Shown piece after piece: positions 43,635-53,378 of a DNA stretch of 64,000 nt (positions are counted from its first letter, which is position 1; each line of letters starts with the position of its first letter). The stretch is taken from positions 18,175,683 to 18,239,682 of the forward strand of contig CM057169.1 in NCBI GenBank assembly GCA_029962745.1, given 5' to 3'. The notes below the pieces were generated by a model. It made no database searches, had not been told where the DNA came from, and worked only from the letters and a program-made list of their open reading frames with translations. Source of the DNA: Echinometra lucunter. Taxonomy: Eukaryota > Echinodermata > Echinoidea > Camarodonta > Echinometridae. Made by a program: the position numbers and the translations under genes.

Positions 43635-45299
43635 CACGGGCGTCGCTAAAGGGGGGGGGGGGGGTGTTACCCCCCCCCCACTCAGAATTCTTGTCGGCAA
43701 ATTCACGATCGCTGTCGGCAAAAAAAAAAAAGGAGATAGAGAGAGAGAGAGAGAGAGAGAAAGGAGAGGGAGAGGAAGGAGGAAAAAAAAAGGAAAAAGA
43801 GGAGTAAGGTGCCCAAATAGAGTCATATTCGGCTTATTTACTTGTGCATTTTGACGACGAAATAATACAAGTACCACGAAAGAGAGTGTATATTTTTCCT
43901 TGCTCGCTGCGCTCGCTTATATTATATTTAGATACAGGATGTTTTCGGAAAGCAAACACATTCGGCTAGTGAGATGAACACTATGTAATCTAGATATCTT
44001 TAGGCCCATCATGTATTTTGATGAAGAAGTATTACTTCTACCATAAAAAGAGTATGTATATTTTTCCTAGCTCGCTGCGCTCGCTCGTATTATATTCAGA
44101 TACAGGATGTCTTCGGAAAGCAAACATATTCGGCAAATGAGATGAACACAATATATAATTTAGATAAATTATCTTTAGGCCCATCATGTATTTTGATGAA
44201 GAATTATCACTTCTACCATAAAAAGAGTATGTATATTTTCCTCTCCCGCTGTGCTCGCTCGTGTAATATTTAGATATAGGATGGTCTTAAAAGCAAATAA
44301 ATTAGGTAAGAGATGTGACCAAATATATCAAAATAGGTACCTTAAAGGCCAATCGTGTATTTTGATGAAGAACTTTCACTTCTACCATGAAAAGGATTAT
44401 GAATTTTTCCTCGCTCGCTATAATATTCAGATACAAGATGGATGGGGAAGCAAACAAATTTTGCAAGCTATAGGCCCATCGTGTATATTGATGAAGAATT
44501 ATCACCTACCATAAAATAGAGTATATATATTTCTCCTCGCTCGCTGCGCTCGCTCGTATAATATTTACATACAGGATAGTCTTTGAAAGCAAATGAATTA
44601 GATAAGAGAGGTGACCAAAATCAAGATATCCAAAAGGCCCATCATGCATTTTTTTATGAAGAACTTTCACTTCTATCATGCAAAGGAGTAAATATGTATT
44701 TTTCCTCGCTCGCTACGCTCGCTCGTACAATATTCAGATACAAGATGGATTTGGGAAAGCAAACGAATTCGACAAGTGAGGTGACCAAAGTACCTGTATA
44801 AGTTAGATATCTCATAGTTAATACCACCGTGTATTTTGATAAAGAATTGTCACTTCTACCATGAAAAATAGATTTTTCCTCGCTCGCTGCGCTAGCTCGT
44901 ATAATATTAAGATTTAGGATGGTCTTTGAAACCGAATGAATCAGGCCAGAGAGGTGACCAAATAATTAATTTAGATATCTTTAAGCCCACCATGTAGTTT
45001 GATGAAGAACTATCACTTAAGTACGTAAGAGAGTGTATATTTTTCCTCGCTCGCTGCGCTCGCTTGTATTATATTTAGATACAGGATGTTTTCGGAAAAC
45101 AAACACATTCAGCAAGTGAGGTGAACAAAATATAGTTCAAAAGGAAAATATGATAGAGGTGCACAATTGAACATGCCTCAATGGGCTTTATACGGTTGAA
45201 TTTATCGACGTTGGTCGTCGGCAATCGGTGGCATTATTTGTCGGCAATCTGGCCTCTACACCCCCCCCCCCCATTCAAAATAGTCTAGCGACGCCCCTG
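43635..45299. mobile_element. hAT-like element with GAGCGAGCG satellite (inverted relative of 38092-39678)
   Basis: The ends CACGGGCGTCGCTAAA and GTCTAGCGACGCCCCTG are inverted. ACTGAAGG flanks both sides (43627-43634, 45300-45307). The homologous LINE relic below lectin A has the unfilled CACTGAAGGCAAGG at about 8658-8672 (minus strand). About seven CTCGCTCGCTGCGCTCGCTC units lie at ~168-bp spacing, in the opposite orientation to the lectin C copy. No transposase. Confidence 0.9.
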
Positions 45300-46539
45300 A
45301 CTGAAGGCAAGGATCATACATGTGAGATTCATATCCTACGCTGACAAGAAGAATGTTCAGGGTTATAAAATTCCTGGTAAGAAACTGTTTGTGGCCGAAG
45401 ATTTCTCGCAACGCGAACATGGCGGAAGGAGAAAATGGATCACTTCAAACATTCAAGTCTCAATTCTTCCGGTATCTGGCAAAGTTAGCACGCCCGTGTC
45501 ATAGAAGATTTGCTCGGGTTCCGGAAGAACGAAACGACTAGTCGATTCGTTCCCCAGAACAGCGTTGCCAGGTTCAAAATGCTGTATTATCGTACTAGAG
45601 AGTTAAAATTATCGTACACACAGCTGACTTTAGAGTACATACACTATGCACACTATTAACGGCCCCTTAACTTCAGGAAAACTCATTTTGATTAGCTGCA
45701 AATTCAATGCAGGGGTCTACAAGACGCGTAGACGGGTTATTAACTGTTAGGTATGCAAAGTAAGCATGTACTTTGCAGAGACTTTGAGTAAGTTGAAATG
45801 ACTTTGACTATCGCATCGACTGGGCCGAGGCGGATCCAATCCAATCGGCGGTTGAACATTCAGGCGATTGGTTCCAAAGGATCCAATCGCCTGCCCGGAA
45901 CAAATCGTCTATGACACCGGCATGAAATGTCGTTATTGTTAAATAAATGACACTTCTGTGAACACACTCCCCTTAAAAATAAACATAGACCCGTAGAAAC
46001 GGAAGCTGACACACAGTGTTCCAATGTAAATGAGACCTATGAAGTTGGAGTTGCAAGGATTTTTGTGTCCTTTTTTATATGGCCATGTTTGACTTGCCAC
46101 TTTTCATGTAATTTTTCTTCCAACTATGAGCTTTCTCGTTGTCTTATTTTATTCTATGCCTTTTTCTGTATATATACACGCCAGGAATCATGTGCTTGAA
46201 TTTATTCTGTGTCTGTTTTGGAGTCCTTTTAAATCTGTAGAAGTTGCCTTTGCTATCTTAATAGTTTATGTTTAGTATTTTTAACCTTGTGTTCTGCACC
46301 TTTGGTTTTTCGGATAGCTTGTTGTAGCTGGTTTGTAGAAATTTTGGACAAGTTGCTGCTTGATGCAGAGCTGTTACTTGATTTGAGGCTCTGCATTCTA
46401 TCCTATGCAATAGCGTCTCAGTGTGTTTGTATATGTACTTGTATAATATGTGTTATATTTGTTTGCTTCTTGCTTTTTTTATTGCTGTTTCTTGCGATGC
46501 CACTTTTTGTTGTGGCAGATTGTGTACTTCTGAGTTTTT

Positions 46540-47300
46540 TATGCCTCCGCCCACCGTAGGTGGTCGCAGGAGGGCATTATGTTTTCGGGCCGTCCGTCCG
46601 TCCGTCCTTCCCGGTTTCGTTCTCGCGATAACTTAAGAACCGTTTGACGGATCAACTTCAAACTTGGCTCGAGTATGCATATGAGAGGGACAATGATCTG
46701 ATTAGATTTTGGGGTCTCAAGGTCAAAGGCAAAAGGCCACAGAGGTCATTATGTACATAGAAATGGTTCGTTCTCACGATAACTCAACCATTTGACGGAT
46801 CAACTTCAAACTTGGCTTATGATGCATATGGGAGGGAAAATGATCTGATTAGATTTTGGGGTCTCAAGGTCAAAGGTCAAAGGTCATAGAGATCATTATG
46901 TATAGAAATGGGCCGTTCTCGCGATAACTCAACAACCATTTGACAGAGCAGCTTCATGCTTGGCACATGTATGCTTATGGGAGGGATAGTAATCTCATTT
47001 TTGGGTCTCACGGTTAAAGGTCAAAGGTCATAGAGGTCTTTATATACATTAAAATTGCTTGTTATTGTGATAACTTAACAACTCTGTGACGGTTCAACTT
47101 CAAACTTGGCTCGTGTATGCATATGGAAAGTCTCATAATGGTCTCATTAGATTTGAGGGTCACATGGTCAAAGGTCAATGTCAAAGATGTCATTGTATAC
47201 ATGAAAATAAAAAAAAAATCAACATGAATGTGCCATATATTTGCGAACTGGCAATTGCGGAGGCATAAATTTCGACCGCACGCGGTCGAGGATTCATCTA
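46540..47300 (+). mobile_element. Repeat element with four ~147-bp units carrying AGGTCA direct repeats
   Basis: It begins TATGCCTCCGCCCACCGTAG. Near the right it has GCGGAGGCATA (47255-47270) followed by GACCGCACGCGGTCGAGG. Four diverged units start with TTCTCGCGATAACTTAAGA-like sequence near 46617, 46768, 46914 and 47052. Each contains TTGACGGATCAACTTCAAAC and a GGTCTCAAGGTCAAAGGTCA-type end. The homologous LINE relic below lectin A is uninterrupted at this place (about 7850). GTCC tetranucleotides lie at 46590-46606. Class unknown. Confidence 0.65.
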
Positions 47301-48962
47301 GTTTCTAAATAATTTTCTTTGGGGTACATTTTGTAAACAGTGTATGTGGCTTGAATGTTAAAGTATACCTCTCACTTTGTATTATTTGATTTATTATTCA
47401 TGGCTTTAAAGTTACACACATTTAATTGTCGGGGTTTACGACAATATTTTCTTAAAACAAAGATGATTTTTCATTACTTGAAAAGTATGGGCACAGACAT
47501 CTGTTTTTTTTTTTTTGCAGGAAACCATTTCCGATTTTAAAAAGTTTAATTCTTTACAGGAACAGAGAGGGTGAGCCAGGTGAATTAGCCGTTTTCAAGC
47601 TTTTCATCTAACAGTAGAGGCGCGCGTAGTTATTTTGATTCTATTTCATCAAGGGTACTTTCTTTATTCCGTGATTCAGAATGTAGATTTCCAATTTTGA
47701 AAGGAATGACCTCTATATGACCCTGGTATATGCCCTAAGGATGATGACCCACATTTTCTGCACATAATTTTGCAGAATTTGGTAAAATAGATAGCCCTAT
47801 TTTTATTGTAGTCAGCTATTTTGATTCTGTGATTAGCCCTTTAGATTATCAAGGCACTAGAACACAACATTAAAATAATAAAATGGTGAAATGTTTGCCC
47901 TTACTATGGAAGATATATTTTGGTGATGTATGGAGACATTTTCATCCAAATTCATGTATACGGCAATATACGAAAAATCGATACTCTCATTGTTTTGACT
48001 ACATTTTTTTTTTTATTGATTTCTAGTAAATTTTTAGATAATTGCTTGTCTTCCCAAGTGCTCACTGAAATTACAATCTGATCATTCAGTTGTACGGATT
48101 GCATTTAATTATAATCCCAAGAAGGAGTATGGGTTTTCTGGAAATTGTATTGCCATTATTTTCACAATGATTCAGCTTTTCTTAATTGAATTATAGAGAC
48201 TATTAGAAAATTAATGAAAATCAATAAAATTACGACTGTTACCCCGATATTTTGAGGGGTTCACTTAAGTCTTACATTACAGGGTATATATGAGTATTTT
48301 CCTAGGAAAAAGAAAGAAAGAAATAGTGAAAAAAAAACCTGTATGAGACATTGATAGGATTAGATCACAAAATGTCTAGTTATCTTCTGCTAATGATGTT
48401 TGTCTTACACAGTTAGAAGAACTTGAAGACAAATTGAATACAATTTATGATTAAGAAACAAAGGGTATAATTATAACGTCCAGAGCAGTTCGTTAGAAGA
48501 AGAGGAGAAAGGTTCTAAACATTTTTGCAGTTTAGAAAATAGAGGTGGTGTAAAAAGTATTTATAGGCTTCAAGTTTGTACCAAAGGAAACTTATTTTTC
48601 CTGATGGAATTTTAAGAGAAATTCAAACTTTTTATGGTAATTTATATTCCTTTCTAGATGAAGCTTATAATAGATGAAAATGATATAAATGAATTTTTTT
48701 TTGGATAACTAATTCCAAATTATGCATAAACAAAAACATTATTTGGAGTCCCACCTCACTAAACAGGAAATATGTGAGGTAATTAAATCTATGATCATGG
48801 ATAAATTCCCCGTATTAATGGTTTTCCTGTCGAGTTTTATGTGTTATTTTGGCCTAATATTTGTTATGTATTGATAAGCGCCTATAATTTTCCGTACGAA
48901 ATGGAATGCTGTCCTCCTCAGAGCAAATGGAGTAATTACTCTCCTGCCTAAGGATAAAGATC

Positions 48963-49515
48963 CAGTGGCGTAACTACGGAGGGCACGGGGGGGGGGGGGG
49001 CACGTGCCCCCCATTCGGCTGGCAAAAAAAAAAAAAAAAGAGAGAAAAGAAATAAGAAAGAAGAAGGAAAGTGAAAAGAAGGGGGAAATAAGGAAAAGGA
49101 AAGGAAAATGGGAAATCGGGAAGCGCTTGTTCACTTTGCCCGCTAGTAAGTAACTTAAGTAATGGCGAAGATATTCTAATGAACATGATGAAAGGAATAA
49201 GATTGCATCTTGTGTCTCAATTTGATATCATAGGCTACTATTCTTCCATTCATATAACCCATCGGCCCCCGCGGCAATTTTACCTAAAAATAAACACACT
49301 TTCATTAGATAATGGCCAAGATGAAAACAAAAAATTCCTAGATTTTCGTTCACTATATATAGCTCGCTACTCTCGCTCGTAAAAGTTAGAAAAAGACGAT
49401 TTCGGGTACGGCAGCCGGCTTATTTCAGAAGCGATTAGAAAGATATCATATTTGGGCAGTGAGGGGCACAGTTCACAAATTTACAAAAACATGTGCAGAG
49501 TGTGCTGACTAATCC
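48963..49515. mobile_element. Left part of a hAT-like element running into the gap
   Basis: CAGTGGCGTAACTACGGAGG starts with a hAT-like CA tip and is followed by poly-G and a matching poly-C run. Then come an A-rich block and GCTCGCTACTCTCGCTCG near 49364. The LINE frame stops at this junction, whereas the lectin A copy continues. The right end is not visible. Confidence 0.55.
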
Positions 49516-50015
49516 NNNNNNNNNNNNNNNNNNNNNNNNNNNNNNNNNNNNNNNNNNNNNNNNNNNNNNNNNNNNNNNNNNNNNNNNNNNNNNNNNNNNN
49601 NNNNNNNNNNNNNNNNNNNNNNNNNNNNNNNNNNNNNNNNNNNNNNNNNNNNNNNNNNNNNNNNNNNNNNNNNNNNNNNNNNNNNNNNNNNNNNNNNNNN
49701 NNNNNNNNNNNNNNNNNNNNNNNNNNNNNNNNNNNNNNNNNNNNNNNNNNNNNNNNNNNNNNNNNNNNNNNNNNNNNNNNNNNNNNNNNNNNNNNNNNNN
49801 NNNNNNNNNNNNNNNNNNNNNNNNNNNNNNNNNNNNNNNNNNNNNNNNNNNNNNNNNNNNNNNNNNNNNNNNNNNNNNNNNNNNNNNNNNNNNNNNNNNN
49901 NNNNNNNNNNNNNNNNNNNNNNNNNNNNNNNNNNNNNNNNNNNNNNNNNNNNNNNNNNNNNNNNNNNNNNNNNNNNNNNNNNNNNNNNNNNNNNNNNNNN
50001 NNNNNNNNNNNNNNN
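49516..50015. other. Assembly gap of 500 N
   Basis: Exactly 500 unknown bases. As with the first gap, the sequence resumes in a poly-G tract followed by AGAAGTTACATGGCGCGATT, beside a TA-flanked MITE. Confidence 0.99.
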
Positions 50016-50075
50016 AGGGGGGGGGAGAAGTTACATGGCGCGATTGCAATGACGATGAGGCTTATGTGGTTATGT

Positions 50076-50345
50076 TATGGTGGCTTGCGTCCCGGTCGCG
50101 AGTTTCGCATTTCGGGTCATGAATTTCGCATCCCAGGTCATGAATTTTGCATCCCGGGTGCTGAACCTCGCATCGCGGGTCATGAACTTTGCATCCCACA
50201 TCATGAATTTCGCATCCCGGGTCATGAATTTCGCGTCACGAGTCCTGAACTTCACGTCACGGGTCATGAATTTCGCGACTGGGGCGCAAAGTTGGCCGCG
50301 AAATTCAAGTCGCACGTGACCGGTTGTTACTTCAGGGCCACCATA
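50076..50345 (+). mobile_element. TA-flanked MITE with internal minisatellite (copy 3)
   Basis: Same ends and orientation as copy 1 (3410-3679), with units such as GGTCATGAATTTCGCATCCC. Both flanks match those of copy 1. Confidence 0.65.
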
Positions 50346-50600
50346 TTATGTTGCTTTGATTTCGATAACGGAATACAACTCTAAGTATTTAATGTTCGCT
50401 TTCAGTGGTCTTATTAATTTTCCATTTGTTTTGGATTGAAACGATTACATTGACAGCGTAACCCCTTTTTGAGTTTCAGAAAGAAAGCAAACCCTCTTTG
50501 GAGAATAACAGGAACTTCCGTCTTTATATTGAGGTGTTTCGTTTTCCTCTGTCATGTTTATTTAAAGTCTCGGATTTCTAAAAAGAAAAAAAAAGAGGAG
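50346..50600 (-). other. Lectin 5'-flank-like sequence (second orphan)
   Basis: TTGCTTTGATTTCGATAACG through GGAACTTCCGTCTTTATATT matches 3680-3925 closely and the lectin B flank more distantly. No lectin exon is visible to the left, where the MITE and gap lie. Confidence 0.5.
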
Positions 50601-50794
50601 TTAGAGTCATGACTGTGATGGAAAAGCATACTATGAGAGATATTATAAAGAGTTGGATCATTCTGCTTTCTGCTTGACATCAAGAATCCTACCAGCAATT
50701 GCACATCAAGAGTCTACAAACAGCTGATCTTCGAAAGATTTGATTCTGTAAGTATGCCTTTTCTGATAGCACCTCATCATGTTCCCAATGTATG

Positions 50795-51180
50795 TCTTTA
50801 ATAATAATAATAATAGATGGGATTTGTAATGCGCCAAATCCACTCTGCAGAGTGCCCAAGGCGCAGTGAAAGAAAGAAAGAAAGAGAGAGAAGAGCACAA
50901 ATGATAAATGATAAATTAAGGAGCAATTAAGAGTAGGAAGCATTGAATAGACGTGTCTTAAGGTAACGTTTAAATGTGTCAATTGAAGTGCATTCACGGA
51001 TAACCAGGGGAAGATCATTCCAGAGAACAGGGCCAGCGTGAGCAAAAGCCCGTACCCCCCATGTCTTAACGGATTTGGGAACAACTAAGGAACCAGAGTT
51101 GGATGAACGTAGGGACCTGAAAGGAGTGTGTTTGTTAATTAGATTGATGTTGTATTTATAGACTTATATCGCTAATATTC
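50795..51180. repeat. Interspersed repeat with (TAA)n start
   Basis: (TAA)n followed by AATGCGCCAAATCCACTCTG, GGTAACGTTTAAATGTGTCA and ACGGATAACCAGGGGAAGAT. The structure suggests a retroposon inserted in the minus direction. No ORF of a known type; a 131-residue minus frame overlaps it. The bases from 51180 to 51540 show nothing recognisable. Confidence 0.4.
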
Positions 51181-51574
51181 ATAATTAAACAAGTGTTTAA
51201 ACCTTATCCTATGTATTGCATCTCTGGGAAAGCAAACCGAGGTCTGAACAAGCAATTTACAATCCTAACTGCCATGACTGTCGAAATCAAAGGTTACAAC
51301 TCGTACATGTCGTATTGGGCTGAAGGTTTTACATTCGCTTTCATTTGGTCATACGCCTCTTCTCCAGCTCAGCGGTATCTGAGTCATATAGATGGACTAT
51401 AGGTCAAACAGGAACCCCTCCTCAAGTTTATTTATGGTGCACGAACTGTCCGGTTTTTCGGTGTTAGGAAATAAAAGTAAACTTGTAACAAAATAAGGCG
51501 AAATGATCCATTTGTACCATGAAGAAGAATAGATAGATGGATGGATGAAGCTTACGGTTCACCTTGTGGGAAGT

Positions 51575-51992
51575 CCCGGGGTTGTTTCATAAAGCTGTTC
51601 GTAAAGTTACGCATGATTTTACGAACGACTTGAATACTGCATGAAGTGCCAAATGGGATGCCCAAAGTATTTTCCAGACGTTTTAACAAAATGTGACTGC
51701 ATTTCCCATAATCTCAATTAAATTGAGGCAAAAAAATACAATTTTCAATAAAAAAATATTTGTAAACAATGCTAGTATTAATCTAAATCAGATTTAGATT
51801 AATATTAGCATTGTTTACAAATATTTTTTTTTATTGAATTTTTTTTTTTTATTGAAAAAAAAAAAGAACGTTGTCAGTCACTGACAATTTCAGCAAAATC
51901 CTTGGTTTTGATTGGCTGATCGCTGACTATTACTATGGTAACTGTCAGTGACTGACAACTTGTCAGTGCTGACATGTTTCATGAAACAGTCC
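51575..51992. mobile_element. Rearranged MITE pair upstream of lectin D
   Basis: Corresponds to the two MITEs 32959-33286 and 33317-33469 upstream of lectin C. The right half of the first and left end of the second are lost. They are replaced by an inverted copy of about 55 bases (TTGTAAACAATGCTAGTATT against AATATTAGCATTGTTTACAA) and an A/T run. Confidence 0.65.
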
Positions 51993-51997
51993 CCTGG

Positions 51998-53378
51998 TAA
52001 TGAGGACGTGGTGATGGACAGTCAAGCTGTTCGGAATGTCGAGCCTTCTCTCCTCATCGCCTCAACATCTGGTCCACAGTCCTTTTCAGGCCGTCACTCA
52101 TTTTCAGGAAAACTAGGAAAGATATACTCACTTTTCTCCACTTTTCATGTAACTTTACAGTCCTTGTCAGGACTTGCCACGTTGTGAAACGTAAACCTAA
52201 TCTACGTATTGTATAAATCGCACTCGCGCCGTAAACGGAAATCTATATACATGTATATTGGATTACAAGACAAACTACTCTCACGTACTTCCGTAGTACA
52301 TTTTGGCAAGGGTAAATGGTATGTTAAAAACGAACTCGGAAAATTGCGTCCGCCATTGATATAACGTGTGAAAAGACGTCTAATTCATTCTTGATATTTC
52401 ATATCTAAAACTTTGTTTTTAAAGTCTGATTTTTGCACGAACAGAAAAATGGATAGTTAAATGAACATTTTATAAAACTTTGTTTTCATAAATGGCACTA
52501 TAAATCTCCAGGATCATGCCTTCTTTTTGACAAAGTCACCTGCCATAGGGATAACACGCGAAAACAAGGATTTTAAGATTGATTCTAGTTCCCTATTACT
52601 GATTTGAATTTATTTCAAATGTGATTTACATTTAATTTGAGACATTGGAGAAGATTATTAAAGGCTAAAAAAAAAATCAAAGGCTACCCAAATATTTCTG
52701 GGACTATGGATGCTTTTGACCTAAGAGCTGCCATAGGCTAACACGCAAAACCAGATATTTGAATTTACGGAAGAAGTAATTTACATGAAATTTCAATGTA
52801 TAATGTATAATGTGTAATGATCCATGAGTCAAATAGACCCCCCATGAATCCCCGGGAATATGCATATTTTTTACTAAAAATATCTCGCCCGCCATAGGTT
52901 TACACGCGAAAACAAGCAATTTTTAAAATGATTATAGTTTCCCTGGTACTACTTTGAATTTATTTCAGATTTGATTTACATGCAATTTGAGACTTTGGAA
53001 AAGATTAATAAAGGGTCAAAAAATTCAGAGACCACCCATAAAATTCGGGGACTGTGCATGCTTTTGACCCTCCAACTAACAGGGATTTTGAAATTAAGTT
53101 AATTCCCCTAGCATTTATCTAAATATATGGAAAAGGTGATTCACATGACATTTCAAATTCTGAAAATATATAATTGAACCTCGATGAGTCCAGTAGAGCC
53201 CCCATAAATCCCTAGAAATATGCATGCCTTTGATCAATTTTTGTAATACTATATACACGTGAAACCGTTTGTTGTTATCGATGACGCGTGATGATATGGG
53301 GTTGTACCACGTACCATGTACTTCAATACGTACGCGTGCTTTATTTTGGGTACTGAGGGTTCTTCGTAATAAACATTC
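51998..53378 (+). other. Upstream block of lectin D
   Basis: Collinear with 33480-33720 and 34920-36145 upstream of lectin C, but without the TTAA-flanked element. It includes the diverged ~210-bp units (CGGGGACTGTGCATGCTTTT, TTTGAGACTTTGGAAAAGAT). It ends at the LINE insertion, with GGTTCTTCGTAATAAACATT. Confidence 0.6.

Larger units (their letters stand above)
42940..48962 (+). pseudogene. Degenerate L1/Tx1-type LINE, homologue of the one below lectin A
   Basis: Read on the plus strand. Diverged ORF1 sequence lies at 42950-43260. The ORF1 RNA-binding piece is broken by a hAT-like element and resumes at 45308 (HVRFISYADKKNVQ-like). A spacer follows, itself broken by a repeat element at 46540-47300. 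ORF2 then starts: ALKLHTFNCRGLRQYFLKTK at about 47400 is the first endonuclease motif. Endonuclease and linker relics match the minus-strand copy, ending with RANGVITLLPKDKDP at 48915-48962, where another hAT-like element interrupts. Many stops. Position relative to lectin C equals that of 5946-9450 relative to lectin A. Confidence 0.75.

Noticed and set aside
46287..46559. 90-residue cysteine-rich frame, also seen near 7716-8156 on the minus strand
   Set aside because: It falls in the non-coding spacer between ORF1 and ORF2 of the L1-type LINE relics and overlaps a repeat insertion.
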